A DNA stretch of 63,821 bases from Chloroherpetonaceae bacterium. GTDB lineage: Bacteria > Bacteroidota > Chlorobiia > Chlorobiales > Thermochlorobacteraceae. Below the pieces are notes generated by a model that ran no database searches, was not told the DNA's origin, and saw only the letters and a program-made list of their open reading frames with translations. The stretch lies in assembly GCA_025056565.1 (NCBI GenBank), contig JANWWA010000017.1, forward strand, positions 1 to 63,821, read 5' to 3'. Positions 1 through 9,418 of the stretch are shown here, piece after piece; the stretch's first letter is position 1; the number at the start of each line of letters is the position of its first letter. The translations under genes and the position numbers were made by a program.

Positions 1-1
1 C

Positions 2-724
2 ACCATCAAGAACGAGCGCTTGAAGTTTGAGCGCTTGGAGCCGTATTCGGGCAAGTTCATTCACGCCGAAGGGGAGTATGTGGAACAAGGCAAGACGAAG
101 CGCGTCGCCGTGTGCATTGGTCCAGAGTTTGGGACGGTCTCGGCGGAGTTGGTGCGCGAGGCGGCAAAAGAAGCGGTAAAGCATTTTGACCTGTTGGTAG
201 TGTGTGGGTTTGCCTTTGAGCCGCAGGTGGGCGAAGAGACGAAAGCGCTGGGTCGGCTAATGGTCTTGAAAGCCAAGATGAGTCCAGAGTTGCAGATTGG
301 CGAAGGCTTGCTGAAAAAGACGGGGTCGGGGAATTTGTTTGTGGTCTTTGGCGAACCTGACATTGAGTTGAGGCGGTTAGCCGATGGCAAGTTAGAAGTC
401 GAGGTGCGCGGCGTCGATATCTACGACCCCACGACGGGCGAAGTGCGCAGCAGCACGACCGATGAAATTGCCTGTTGGTTTGTGGATACCAACTACAATG
501 GGGAGAGTTTCTTTGTGCGGCAGGCGTATTTTACGGGCGCGGGCAATCCTTACGAGCGTTTGAAGCGTGCCTTAAAGGCAGAGATTTCCGAAGAAAAGTG
601 GGCGCAGCTCTACCGCACGGTCTCAATGCCGTTTGAGAAGCCCAAGACGGGCAAAATCGCCGTCAAGGTCATCAATCACTATGGCGATGAAGTGGTGAAG
701 GTTTATGACACGCATCAAATTTGA
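2..724 (+). CDS. Site-specific DNA-methyltransferase, C-terminal fragment (5' end outside window)
   Basis: The reading frame is open to the window edge, so this is the C-terminal ~240 residues of a longer protein; the first in-frame start (TTG at 20) is probably internal. The segment reads like the C-terminal part of Mod-type/type III-like adenine-specific methyltransferases: an EGEY/RVAVCIGPEFGTV block, a LLVVCGFAFEP block, DIYDPTTGEVRSS, DEIACWFVDTNYNGESFFVR, and the end IAVKVINHYGDEV. This assignment is from memory of the family; no catalytic DPPY or FxGxG motif is present because that half would lie upstream. The restriction or helicase partner, if any, is not in the window: the next gene points the other way. 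The coding strand is noticeably G-rich compared with neighbouring genes. Confidence 0.62.
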   Translation, partial: TIKNERLKFERLEPYSGKFIHAEGEYVEQGKTKRVAVCIGPEFGTVSAELVREAAKEAVKHFDLLVVCGFAFEPQVGEETKALGRLMVLKAKMSPELQIGEGLLKKTGSGNLFVVFGEPDIELRRLADGKLEVEVRGVDIYDPTTGEVRSSTTDEIACWFVDTNYNGESFFVRQAYFTGAGNPYERLKRALKAEISEEKWAQLYRTVSMPFEKPKTGKIAVKVINHYGDEVVKVYDTHQI

Positions 725-771
725 CCGCTTTTCAGCACAGATTCTGCACCAAGCCTGCGTTGCCTTTCGCT

Positions 772-1488
772 CTATGTTCTCCGCTTTCCGTTGCGTGGCT
801 CGGTGCACAGAAAGCCCTGCCGAAGGCGCTTTTCGGTTTTGGGCAAAAGTATCTTTCGCAGTCCTGTAGTCATGAGTCCCGAACCAATTAAGGCTTGGCG
901 GAACTTGTAGGCTTCGCGCAGAGAGTAAGTTTGTCCATCGAGTATCCATTGCAGAAACACGCCATCTGACATTGCCAGCTCCAAGCGCGTGAAGGACTCG
1001 ACATCTACCTCTACAAAGAGTTTGAGCTTCATTAACTCTTTTGCAATCTGTCCTCCTAATTCAGCCAGATGCGCTTTCATTTCACGAATGCGATTTAGAA
1101 AACGTGGGTTTTGTGAGCGAATCGCATGTGCCCAAAACTCGAGCAGAATGCTGGCATGCGAGGCATGCTTTTCATAGAACGCAACGGTCGTTTCAATTAG
1201 CGCATCTGCCTTAGCCAATGGCTCGAGATAGGCTTCGGCTTGGCGCGTCATTTCAGTTTCATACTCTGAAATCCACGATTCATAGACCGCAAGGAAAAGT
1301 TCTTCTTTGGTCTCGAAGTATTCGTAAAGCGTGCCTTTGCCTACGCCTGCAGCATCGGCAATATCTTGCATTTTTGTCTCGTGAAAGCCTTTTTGCGCAA
1401 AGGTCGCAATTGCCGCTTGGAGCAAGGTTTGGCGTTTGGCTTCTCGGGCTTCGTCGCCCAGAGAGCGTGTTAGCGATTTTGTTTTCAT
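772..1488 (-). CDS. TetR/AcrR family transcriptional regulator
   Basis: A 238-residue one-component regulator. The N-terminal TetR helix-turn-helix spans about residues 15-65 (KRQTLLQAAIATFAQKGF, then MQDIADAAGVGKGTLYEYF), followed by an all-helical ligand/dimerisation domain with no recognisable ligand signature. I chose the ATG at 1488 over an upstream start that adds 13 residues, because the DNA-binding domain begins right after it. It converges on the methyltransferase fragment and is divergent from the small gene at 1655. No TetR-like palindrome is visible in its own upstream region; the only strong TetR-type palindrome in the window is at 32791-32808. Tail is Lys/Arg-rich. Confidence 0.9.
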   Translation of the reverse strand: MKTKSLTRSLGDEAREAKRQTLLQAAIATFAQKGFHETKMQDIADAAGVGKGTLYEYFETKEELFLAVYESWISEYETEMTRQAEAYLEPLAKADALIETTVAFYEKHASHASILLEFWAHAIRSQNPRFLNRIREMKAHLAELGGQIAKELMKLKLFVEVDVESFTRLELAMSDGVFLQWILDGQTYSLREAYKFRQALIGSGLMTTGLRKILLPKTEKRLRQGFLCTEPRNGKRRT

Positions 1489-1640
1489 TGCAGATACCAC
1501 GATGCAGTGTTGCTTTTGAAGATACACACACGGCGGAAAGATACGCTGGTGCTTTTTACTTCTCTACGCTAGTTCGTTTTGAAATCACAAGGAAGTTTGT
1601 GAAATTTTTAGCGTTCATTTGTCCCATCTCAATCTGCTGT

Positions 1641-1647
1641 AAGGAGG
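1641..1647 (+). promoter_or_regulatory. Strong Shine-Dalgarno sequence
   Basis: AAGGAGG lies 7 nt before the ATG at 1655. It is unusual in this window, where most genes show no clear Shine-Dalgarno, and it supports the small gene at 1655 being real. Confidence 0.7.
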
Positions 1648-1654
1648 TAGTAAG

Positions 1655-2062
1655 ATGACTGGCAAAGTTGACAAGCGCAATGAAAAGCTCCTCGCCAACA
1701 TTCACCTTGATAATTTTGACTTTCTGGAAATCCCTGAGCTTTATATCTACTCAGGTGAGCTAACGCGCAGTGAGATTGCCTATTTACGCGAGCGGTTAGA
1801 TGAGATGCGGCGCGTGCGAGAAAACTGCGACCCTGAATCACAGATGCGAATGCGCCGCGCCAATGAGCGAGAGATTGCGTTGCACTTCGGAGAAATGCGC
1901 TATCGCCGTCTTCAGCTCCGTATGCAGATGAACCTCAAAGAGTATTGCGAGCGCTTCATTGAAAGCTCCGATGATGAAATCCCATACCGTTTCTCCCTTC
2001 GTCGCCTCATGCGGAGCCTTCAACGGACACTGTCGCGCTGGATTCGCAACCTAAATGGTTAG
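1655..2062 (+). CDS. Small charged hypothetical protein
   Basis: A 135-residue protein of unknown function. It has no signal peptide or membrane segment; the composition is Arg/Glu-rich and strongly helical (RSEIAYLRERLDEMRRVREN, MRMRRANEREIALHFGEMRY), suggesting coiled-coil or helical-bundle structure. A canonical AAGGAGG precedes the ATG. Its 3' end overlaps the start of the GT4 glycosyltransferase by 8 nt, so the two are very likely cotranscribed and translationally coupled; any functional link to glycan synthesis is inference from that coupling only. Confidence 0.75.
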   Translation: MTGKVDKRNEKLLANIHLDNFDFLEIPELYIYSGELTRSEIAYLRERLDEMRRVRENCDPESQMRMRRANEREIALHFGEMRYRRLQLRMQMNLKEYCERFIESSDDEIPYRFSLRRLMRSLQRTLSRWIRNLNG

Positions 2063-3194
2063 GTCGCGGAAAAAAGTTCTGCTCGTTGCCAATACTTCAT
2101 GGTATTTGTGCAACTTTCGCATCGGTGTCATTCGCTACTTTCAGGCTCAACAATTTGAGGTTGTTGCTGTCTCACCAAAGGATAATTTTTCCCATCAGCT
2201 TCAAGGATACGGTTGTCGCTGGGTTGATTTGCCGCTTTTGCCGCATAGCACCAACCCACTGAGCGACCTATACTTACTTTGGCGACTCTATGCGCTCTAC
2301 GCAGCCGAGCAGCCTGCACTGGTAATTCACTATACAATCAAACCCAATGTGTATGGCTCTCTTGCAGCGGGTCTCTTGCGTCTTCCTTCTGTTGCCGTCT
2401 TTAGCGGCGCAGGGCGGGCATTTGCAAAGCAAGATTGGCTTAATCGCATCGTGAAGCGGTTGCTGAAAATAGCCCTGCGCTTTGCGACTGAAGTCTGGTT
2501 TGTTAATCCTGATGACCGCGCACTGTTTCTTGCAGAGCAGTTGGTCTTGCCAGAGAAAACCTACCTTGTGCCCGGTGAAGGCATTGACACCGCGCATTTT
2601 TCTCCCCAGTCTGCTCTGGCTCACCTTCCACCAAGCTCTTCTGACAAAGTTATTTTCCTAATGAGCGCTCGTCTTCTGCGCGAAAAGGGCGTAGAACTCT
2701 ATGCACAAGCGGCACGGTGTCTGAAGCCGAAGTATCCCAATGCCGAGTTTCAACTTCTTGGTTTTTTATCGGAAGGCAACCCTGCTTTCGTGTCCAAAGC
2801 TGAGGTAGAGAGCTGGAAAGAATATGTGCAGTATTTAGGCGACACGCAGAATGTCCTGCCTTATCTCTCTGCTGCGGATTGCGTGGTTTTACCTTCCTCG
2901 TATCGTGAAGGCACCCCGCGCACTTTGCTTGAGGCAGCCAGCCTCGAAAAGCCCATCGTGACCACCAATCAGGTGGGTTGCCGCCATGTTGTAGAAGATG
3001 GTGTAACAGGCTTTCTGGTTCAGCCTAATAATTTGAAGGATTTGGTAGAGAAGCTGGAGCGCATTCTTACAATGTCGCCTGAGGCGCGTGCCGAAATGGG
3101 GCGCCGTGGTCGCCTAAAAATGCTAAAGGAGTTTGATGAATCCTTAGTGATAGAGTGTTATCACGCGCTCTTGCAGCGCCTTCACCTTGCCTAA
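2055..3194 (+). CDS. Glycosyltransferase family 4 (GT-B fold)
   Basis: A 379-residue cytoplasmic glycosyltransferase of the capsule/lipopolysaccharide/glycolipid type. The N-terminal Rossmann half starts with KVLLVANTSWYLCNFR; HYTIKPNVYGS near residue 95 is typical of GT4 enzymes that act on undecaprenyl-linked acceptors. The C-terminal nucleotide-sugar half includes SARLLREKGVELY and the E-x7-E signature (REGTPRTLLEA, about residues 287-297). Full length for the family. It overlaps the upstream small gene by 8 nt. Donor and acceptor sugars cannot be read from the sequence. AsnB, which often occurs in surface-polysaccharide loci, lies convergently downstream. Confidence 0.88.
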   Translation: MVRSRKKVLLVANTSWYLCNFRIGVIRYFQAQQFEVVAVSPKDNFSHQLQGYGCRWVDLPLLPHSTNPLSDLYLLWRLYALYAAEQPALVIHYTIKPNVYGSLAAGLLRLPSVAVFSGAGRAFAKQDWLNRIVKRLLKIALRFATEVWFVNPDDRALFLAEQLVLPEKTYLVPGEGIDTAHFSPQSALAHLPPSSSDKVIFLMSARLLREKGVELYAQAARCLKPKYPNAEFQLLGFLSEGNPAFVSKAEVESWKEYVQYLGDTQNVLPYLSAADCVVLPSSYREGTPRTLLEAASLEKPIVTTNQVGCRHVVEDGVTGFLVQPNNLKDLVEKLERILTMSPEARAEMGRRGRLKMLKEFDESLVIECYHALLQRLHLA

Positions 3195-3590
3195 GACTTT
3201 AATAAGACTTTAAAACTAGCTTTGCGAAAACGCTACCTTGCTTTGCCGAAAAAATAAAAGCGCCGTATGCAGGGCTGCAAAACGGCGCTCTTCCAATTAA
3301 CTATGACAATGAGAAGTAAAGAACAGAAAGAACACTGCACAATTAGTAAGCAAAATTTTCGATTCTGCCAAATGTTTTGCTTAAAATTGCAAAAAGACTA
3401 AAAAATTTAAAGTTTTCTTAATAGAAAGCTAAAAAACTTAGGTTTTTTTGCAATCACTGCCACCAAAAGTAGAGTCTAAACCATCAAAGAAACGGTCACA
3501 GAGAATTGATTGCCCGTTTGCCGTCTTCCACATGCAGGCGCTTTGCTGGGCAATGCGTTAGGGCAGCGCTCTTTGCTTTCTGTTTAGTAA
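3195..3590. other. AT-rich intergenic region between convergent GT4 and asnB genes
   Basis: This 396-nt stretch holds no convincing gene; the longest candidate, a 32-codon ORF from 3302, has no supporting features. The main structure is a perfect 8-bp inverted repeat near 3259-3289 listed separately as a terminator. Base composition from about 3340 to 3470 is markedly AT-rich, with A and T runs. Confidence 0.6.
3245..3289 (-). terminator. Rho-independent terminator for asnB (possibly bidirectional)
   Basis: Perfect inverted repeat AGCGCCGT (3259-3266) / ACGGCGCT (3282-3289), loop 15 nt. Read on the minus strand, the hairpin is followed by TTTTATTTTTT, a good U-tract. It sits about 300 nt beyond the asnB stop at 3591 and about 65 nt after the GT4 stop, where the plus-strand tail is poor in U. 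Confidence 0.65.
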
Positions 3591-5576
3591 CTATGGGAAA
3601 GGTGAGCCAACTTTTACGCGCTTATCAATAAACTCGCTGAACCAGAGTTCCAGTGTCAGCAGTGCCCAGATGCGATGTGCACTGTCTTCTTCTCCCGACT
3701 TATGCCGCCGCAGCATTTCGGTGATGGCTGCGGGTCGAAAAATACCGCGTCGCCTAAGTCGCTCGGGTGAAAGCAGGTCATCAATCATCTCATCTAAGTC
3801 ATTGCGCACCCATGCCCGCAGCGGTGCCCCAAATGGGGCTTTTGGTCGATACACAATTTCTTTTGGCAAGTAGCGCTCTGCCACCTTCTTCAGCAAGGCT
3901 TTTTGCTTGTAGCCTGTAAGCAGATTTCCACCCATTTTATACTTTGCAGGCAAGCGATGCGCAAACTCCACGATGCGGTAATCCACAAATGGCACGCGCT
4001 CCTCGACGCTGGCTGCCATAGAGGATTTATCGGAGTAGGTCAAGTTTAAGCTTGCAAGAAACATTTTCGTATCCAGCGCGCACATCATTGTTACAAGGTC
4101 TAACTGCGGCTGGCGCGATAAGAGCGCTTCACGAATCTCCAAGTGGCGACGAATTGGATACGATGCTCGATAATCAGGCATCGCCACTTCTTGAAACTCT
4201 GGCGTGAGCAAATTTCGAAGCTCAGTTTCGTTGTAGTATGCGTAGCTGCCGATAAAGGCGTCAAAATCAGGAAGCGATGCCGAGCGCACAAAGCGTTTCG
4301 CCCAGCGAAAGAGCCTTAGTCCCCCTTTCTTACTGGCAACTGGCAATGCATTTATCAGCGGTTCAATTGCATAGCGGCGCAGCGCCTGAGGCAAGCGCTT
4401 GTAGAGACTTGCCATCTTCACTGCCAAGTGCTTGCGATAGCCTGAGAACAGTTCATCTGCCCCCATCCCAGAGAGCAGGACAGTTGTCCCACTTTCTTTT
4501 GCTGCCTTGCAAATAAGGTAAGTGTTAATGCTCGCAGGGTCGGCAATTGGCTCATCGAGGTGATAGACCAGTTTTGGCAGAAGTTCAACCACATTAGGCT
4601 TGATGACAATTTCGCGATAATCTGCCCCGATATGCTTTGCAACGATTTTGGCATATTTCTGGTCGTCAGGCATTGCCTCGAATTTCTTATCGGCTTCGGT
4701 GAAGGCAATAGTGTAGGTCGTAATTGGCTCACCTTTCTGCTGGGTCATCAGCGCCGCAATGAGTGAAGAATCCAGTCCGCCTGAAAGAAATGCGCTGACC
4801 TTGACATCTGCAATCATCTGTCGGCGCACGGTGTCTTGCAGCAGGGCATCAAGCTCGTCAAGATAGTGCTGCTCGCCTCGGTCATCGCCGTAGCCCTTGA
4901 AATCAATATCCCAATAAGGCTGAAGTGTGGCACGACCGTTTTGAATCAAGAGGTTACAGCCAGCAGGCAATTTTTCAATGCCTTTGAATGCTGTGCGTGG
5001 CTCTGGTGTCCAGAGAAAAAAGAGCGTCGACAGCACGCCTTCAGGATTGGCTTCACTTGGCAGCTCTTCACATTGCAACAGCGATTTAATTTCAGAGGCG
5101 AAAATGAGTCGCTCGGATGACAGTTGTGCGTAGTAGAGGGGTTTTTCGCCTACTCGGTCACGTGAGAGCATGACCAAGTTGCGCTGCGTGTCGACCAATG
5201 CAAACGCCCACATTCCATTGAGCCGCTCCACACAAGCCGTGCCCCACTCCAAGTAAGCATTGAGAATCACCTCCGTATCGGTTCGTGAGCGAAAGATGTA
5301 GCCTTTTGCTTGCAACACTTGGCGCAGCTCAAGGTAGTTGTAAATCTCGCCGTTGAAGATAATCCAGACACGCTCATCAGGCGTGCTCATTGGCTGATGT
5401 CCCAGAGGTGAAAGGTCAATAATTGCAAGGCGGCGAAACGCCAAGCCTACCTTGAGCGCGTCGGTCGAGAGCATTTTTATGCCGCTGTCGTCAGGCCCAC
5501 GATGCACCATCACACCTGACATCTGCTCCAGCAGCTCTTGGTCATAGAACCCTACAGTCCCTGCAATGCCACACAT
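3591..5576 (-). CDS. asnB: Asparagine synthase (glutamine-hydrolysing)
   Basis: Converts aspartate, glutamine and ATP to asparagine, glutamate, AMP and PPi. The 661-residue protein begins MCGIAG, giving the class II glutaminase nucleophile Cys2 after Met removal; the N-terminal Ntn domain contains RGPDDSG, RLAIIDLSPLGHQPM and FNGEIYNYLELR. The synthetase domain carries the PP-loop SGGLDSS near residue 265 and SGMGADELFSGYRKH. Length is in the range of the long AsnB paralogues (about 600-660 residues) often found in exopolysaccharide loci, so a role in modifying a surface glycan or peptide is possible alongside simple asparagine supply. Its terminator lies about 300 nt downstream. Confidence 0.93.
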   Translation of the reverse strand: MCGIAGTVGFYDQELLEQMSGVMVHRGPDDSGIKMLSTDALKVGLAFRRLAIIDLSPLGHQPMSTPDERVWIIFNGEIYNYLELRQVLQAKGYIFRSRTDTEVILNAYLEWGTACVERLNGMWAFALVDTQRNLVMLSRDRVGEKPLYYAQLSSERLIFASEIKSLLQCEELPSEANPEGVLSTLFFLWTPEPRTAFKGIEKLPAGCNLLIQNGRATLQPYWDIDFKGYGDDRGEQHYLDELDALLQDTVRRQMIADVKVSAFLSGGLDSSLIAALMTQQKGEPITTYTIAFTEADKKFEAMPDDQKYAKIVAKHIGADYREIVIKPNVVELLPKLVYHLDEPIADPASINTYLICKAAKESGTTVLLSGMGADELFSGYRKHLAVKMASLYKRLPQALRRYAIEPLINALPVASKKGGLRLFRWAKRFVRSASLPDFDAFIGSYAYYNETELRNLLTPEFQEVAMPDYRASYPIRRHLEIREALLSRQPQLDLVTMMCALDTKMFLASLNLTYSDKSSMAASVEERVPFVDYRIVEFAHRLPAKYKMGGNLLTGYKQKALLKKVAERYLPKEIVYRPKAPFGAPLRAWVRNDLDEMIDDLLSPERLRRRGIFRPAAITEMLRRHKSGEEDSAHRIWALLTLELWFSEFIDKRVKVGSPFP

Positions 5577-5807
5577 AAAATTTTTGAAACATTCCGCTTA
5601 TTTCCTTCGTTACTTTTGAAGCCTGCGGTTCGGTTCTTTCTCTCTAAGTTATCAAAATAGCAACACATCAGAGCAACTGCTCGCCTCTTGCAAGCTGCTC
5701 GCTCTTTAAACTTTCAGGCGAATTGCTTGTCTAACAGGAGGGCGATGTTCGCTTTCTGTAATTGCGTGTTACAACATCTATTGTACTAAACTTACACTGT
5801 CTTGACT

Positions 5808-8636
5808 ATGAGAAAAGTTTTATCTCTGATATTTTTTACCGCTCTGCCCACACTGGCATTTGCACAAAGCTACTCGGTGCAGGGGCGAGTTGTTGCCGAA
5901 GCTGACCAATCGCCGCTAATAGGAGCGAAAATTACGCTCTCCCGTCTGCCCGACTCGGTGCGTAGCGGCGCCATTACAAATGCAAGCGGCGCATTTGTGA
6001 TTCAAAATCTGCCCGCTGGAAAGTATGTGCTTCGCGTCAGTTACATCGGTTATCGTGACTATGTCTGGCGATTCGAGCTAAAAGAATCGGTCAATCTCGG
6101 CACGATTGCAATGAAAGAAAGCGGACTTGTCTCTGATGAAATCGTCGTCGAAGAACGCCTCCCTACGGCGGTGCAACAGGGCGATACAGTGCAGTTCAAT
6201 GCCAGAGCCTTTAAGACCAATCGTGACGCTACAGCCGAAGACCTGATTACAAAAATGCCCGGTATCTCGCTGCAAGGTGGGCGCGTGCAAGCCCAAGGTG
6301 AACAGGTGCGGCAAGTCTTGGTCGACGGCAAACCTTTCTTTGGTGAAGACCCCAGTGCCGTGCTTAGGAATCTTCCCGCCGAAATGATTGACAAAATTCA
6401 GGTCTTTGACCAGCAAAGCGAGCAAGCTCGCTTCTCAGGCGTCGATGACGGCAACACCATCAAGACAATTAACATCATTACCAAGCCTGCATATCGCAAT
6501 GGCACCTTTGGTCGAGCATTTGCAGGCTATGGCGACCGCCAGAGTTACAAAGCAGGCGGCAATCTTAACATTTTTAGCGAACAGCAGCGCATTTCAATTA
6601 TTGGGCAATCTAATAATCTGAATGAGCAAAACTTTGCATCTGAAGATCTCTTAGGCGTTGCCAGTTCGAGTGGACAAGGCGGCGGGCGACGCGGTGGTTT
6701 CGGCGGCGGCCGTGGTGGAATGATGATGGGTGTTTTTGGCGGTCCGCCTCCACCGGGGGTCTTTAACGCCAATCCTACGGCGGATTTCCTTGTTGCGCAG
6801 CAGAATGGTCTTATTACTACTCATGCACTTGGCATTAACTACATTGACGAGTGGGGCAAGAGCACAGAAGTGTCAGGCAGTTACTTCTTCAACCTGAGCG
6901 ACAATCTGGCCTCGACCTCGCTCTTTCGGCAGTTCATCTTGCCATCGCAAGCAGGGCAAACTTACTCAGAGACCAACCTTGCTGACACACGAAACGGCAA
7001 CCATCGTCTTAATTTGCGCATTGATCACAAGTTCAGTGACTTTACCTCAATCCTACTCGTGCCGCGCCTCACTTGGCAACACAACCGTGGTCGCAACGAC
7101 CTTGATGGCATCACGTCACGTGCCAACACGACACTGGGCAACACCCGCAATGACTTTGCCTCTGACCTCACTGCTGCGCGCTTTTCCAACTTGCTTTTGT
7201 TCCGTCATCGCTTCGACACGGGGCGCACTGTCTCACTTTCACTTAATACCACCTATAACCAAAGTGATGGCGAAAGTAACCTCGTGGCACTGAATCAGTT
7301 CTTCCCCGATGAGACACTTGGGCAGCTTTTTTTCCGCTCGGATTCGCTAAACCAATTCTCCAACACGCGCCAGCGTGGTTGGGGCTGGACAGGCAATGTG
7401 ACCTATACAGAGCCACTTTCACTTAATCATTTTCTGCAATTCACTTACATTGCAAACTACCGCCCCAATTCGTCGGATAATCAAACTTTCAGCCGCCCAC
7501 CTCTCAGCACGGATTTTCGGCTCGATACGCTGCTCAGCAACCGCATTGAAAGTGCTTATCTGACACAATCCGCCAGCGCAGGCTATCGCTACTTTACGCG
7601 CGATGTAATTCTTTCACTCAACTTGGGCTATCAGTGGGCGGATCTTCAAAGCACGCAAGAATTCCCGTTTGCTTTTGCGATTCAGCGTCGCTTCCAGAAC
7701 CTGTTGCCCTCTGCTTTCTTGCGCGTGCGATTTTCCGATAACCAAAATCTTTTCTTTGCTTACCGCACCAGCACGGTCGAGCCAACCGTAGTGCAGTTGC
7801 AAGAGGTACTCAACAACAATAATCCACTTTTGCTTTCAATCGGCAATCAGTCGCTTAACCAAGAGTTTCATCACAACTTGATTTTCCGCTATTCATCGGT
7901 TGATGTAGGAGCCGCCAGCTCGTTTTTCGTGCTTCTCAATGCTAACTTCCGCCAAGACTACATTGGCAACAGCACCTTGATTGCCGCGCGTGATACACTG
8001 GTGCAGAGCCGCATTCGCTTGCGCGCTGGTGCTCAGCTTACGCAGCCCGTCAATCTCGACGGCTATTACAGCTTGCGCAGCCTTGTTACCTACGGCGTTC
8101 CATTGCCACTGGTGCAAACCAATCTTAACCTTAGTCTTGGCGCAAACCTCACACGCACCCCTGCATTGCTAAACGGCGAAATGAACATCGCCACTACTCC
8201 CTCGCTCAATGCTGGTATCACGCTTAGCAGCAACATAAGCGAGAAACTGGACTTTACCATTTCTACGACTAGCAACTACGGCTCTACACAGAACACGCTG
8301 CAGCCACAGCTCAATGGTCAATTTTTCAACCAGCAAAGCCGTATCAAATTCAACTGGGTTTTTGGTGATGACTTTGTGTTTCAAACCGACCTGACGCATC
8401 AATACTTCTCGGGTCTATCACAAGACTTCAATCAGAATTTCGTGCTCTGGAGCGCTAGTATTGGCAAAAAGTTCTTTGATGGACGCGCCGAAGTGCGGTT
8501 GACTGTGTTCGACATTCTCAACCAGAACAATAGCATTCAGCGCAACATCACCGAAACATTCATTGAAGACACACGCACCGATATTCTGCAGCGCTACGCA
8601 ATTCTTACCTTTACCTATAACTTGCGCCAGAACTAA
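5808..8636 (+). CDS. TonB-dependent receptor-like outer membrane beta-barrel protein
   Basis: A 942-residue outer-membrane protein. The signal peptide is about residues 1-20 (MRKVLSLIFFTALPTLAFAQ); it is followed by a carboxypeptidase-regulatory-like beta domain (VQGRVVAEADQSPLIGAKI, residues ~25-105), a plug domain (GDTVQFNARAFKTNRDATAEDL..., ~120-230 with VLVDGKPFFGED), and a long beta-barrel rich in Asn, Phe and Ser. A Gly/Arg/Pro-rich insert (GGRRGGFGGGRGG) near residues 285-310 is typical of the OMP_b-brl relatives of SusC. No SusD partner is adjacent. Substrate is unknown. ATG at 5808 is preferred to a TTG 6 nt upstream because the signal peptide then starts normally. Confidence 0.88.
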   Translation: MRKVLSLIFFTALPTLAFAQSYSVQGRVVAEADQSPLIGAKITLSRLPDSVRSGAITNASGAFVIQNLPAGKYVLRVSYIGYRDYVWRFELKESVNLGTIAMKESGLVSDEIVVEERLPTAVQQGDTVQFNARAFKTNRDATAEDLITKMPGISLQGGRVQAQGEQVRQVLVDGKPFFGEDPSAVLRNLPAEMIDKIQVFDQQSEQARFSGVDDGNTIKTINIITKPAYRNGTFGRAFAGYGDRQSYKAGGNLNIFSEQQRISIIGQSNNLNEQNFASEDLLGVASSSGQGGGRRGGFGGGRGGMMMGVFGGPPPPGVFNANPTADFLVAQQNGLITTHALGINYIDEWGKSTEVSGSYFFNLSDNLASTSLFRQFILPSQAGQTYSETNLADTRNGNHRLNLRIDHKFSDFTSILLVPRLTWQHNRGRNDLDGITSRANTTLGNTRNDFASDLTAARFSNLLLFRHRFDTGRTVSLSLNTTYNQSDGESNLVALNQFFPDETLGQLFFRSDSLNQFSNTRQRGWGWTGNVTYTEPLSLNHFLQFTYIANYRPNSSDNQTFSRPPLSTDFRLDTLLSNRIESAYLTQSASAGYRYFTRDVILSLNLGYQWADLQSTQEFPFAFAIQRRFQNLLPSAFLRVRFSDNQNLFFAYRTSTVEPTVVQLQEVLNNNNPLLLSIGNQSLNQEFHHNLIFRYSSVDVGAASSFFVLLNANFRQDYIGNSTLIAARDTLVQSRIRLRAGAQLTQPVNLDGYYSLRSLVTYGVPLPLVQTNLNLSLGANLTRTPALLNGEMNIATTPSLNAGITLSSNISEKLDFTISTTSNYGSTQNTLQPQLNGQFFNQQSRIKFNWVFGDDFVFQTDLTHQYFSGLSQDFNQNFVLWSASIGKKFFDGRAEVRLTVFDILNQNNSIQRNITETFIEDTRTDILQRYAILTFTYNLRQN

Positions 8637-8681
8637 GTGGCACACCACACACCGCGCGGCACATCTATGCTACACCCAACT

Positions 8682-8720
8682 TGCCTTGCTCCTCTCCCCC
8701 TGTGGGAGAGGGACAAGGCA
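8682..8720. repeat. REP-like long hairpin between convergent genes
   Basis: Inverted repeat TGCCTTG-ct-CCTCTCCC / GGGAGAGG-ga-CAAGGCA with a 5-nt loop: a 7-bp outer stem, a 2x2 internal loop and an 8-bp inner stem. It lies between the receptor gene and the PAP2 gene, which converge on it. It may act as a bidirectional transcription barrier, but no U-tract follows on either strand. The CCTCTCCC/GGGAGAGG core is the type seen in many dispersed REP-like repeats. Confidence 0.6.
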
Positions 8721-8782
8721 GTACGTGCAGCACTGAGATACCATGCTCTTTTTGCTATGCCAGTGCTGCTTTTTTGCAACTT

Positions 8783-9403
8783 CTATAACTGCTTATGAGG
8801 TGAGGCGGGTTTTCCTGCAGCTTGCAATTGCTTTTTAGACCAGAGATAATTTTTCCAGACAAACGACACACTGAGATACACCAGTGCACCTGATGCCACA
8901 CCGATGCCCCAGCCTGCCAGCACATCGAGTGGGTAGTGCACGCCGACATACACCCGTGAGTAGCCCGACAGGAAGGCAAAGCCAATCAATGCAAATGCAA
9001 ACAGCCTGTCGACCCGTCCTGAGTTGGCACAAAATAGCCATGCAACTGTGGCTACTGCCGCAGCATTAGCTGCATGAGAGGAAGCAAATGAAAATGAGCG
9101 TGTCTGGTCGAGCAGCAAGCGCACATTTTCCAGCTCAAAGCAAGGACGAGCGCGTTGCACCAACGGCTTGAGCAAGCCCGATGCCGTTTGGTCAGCTATT
9201 GCAACAGCGAGCATTGAGAGCACAATCGGCAGTACACTTTCTCTTTTTCGCGTTACAATTAGGTAACCTGCTGCCAGCGCTGCAATCACCCATGAGCGCT
9301 TAAAATCTGTTACAAAGAGCATCACGCTGTCAAGGTAGGGCTGACCGAAGCCCTCATTGACACACCGAAAAAGCCATACATCAAACTGGTAGAGCAGTTC
9401 CAT
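8783..9403 (-). CDS. PAP2-family membrane phosphatase
   Basis: A 206-residue integral membrane protein with about five or six hydrophobic segments. The tripartite PAP2 signature is present: KPLVQRARP (KX6RP, ~residue 77), SFASSHAAN (the PSGH block, here ASSH, ~residue 103), and SRVYVGVHYPLD (SRX5HX3D, ~residue 150). Family members remove phosphate from lipid phosphates such as phosphatidate, phosphatidylglycerol phosphate or undecaprenyl diphosphate; substrate cannot be told here. The gene starts 15 nt after the yidC stop in the same direction, so it is probably in that operon. Confidence 0.88.
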   Translation of the reverse strand: MELLYQFDVWLFRCVNEGFGQPYLDSVMLFVTDFKRSWVIAALAAGYLIVTRKRESVLPIVLSMLAVAIADQTASGLLKPLVQRARPCFELENVRLLLDQTRSFSFASSHAANAAAVATVAWLFCANSGRVDRLFAFALIGFAFLSGYSRVYVGVHYPLDVLAGWGIGVASGALVYLSVSFVWKNYLWSKKQLQAAGKPASPHKQL

Positions 9404-9418
9404 TGCATTTCTACTCCA

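Noticed and set aside
8637-8782. Hairpin at 8682-8720 as a Rho-independent terminator
   Set aside because: No U-tract on either strand; described as a repeat instead.
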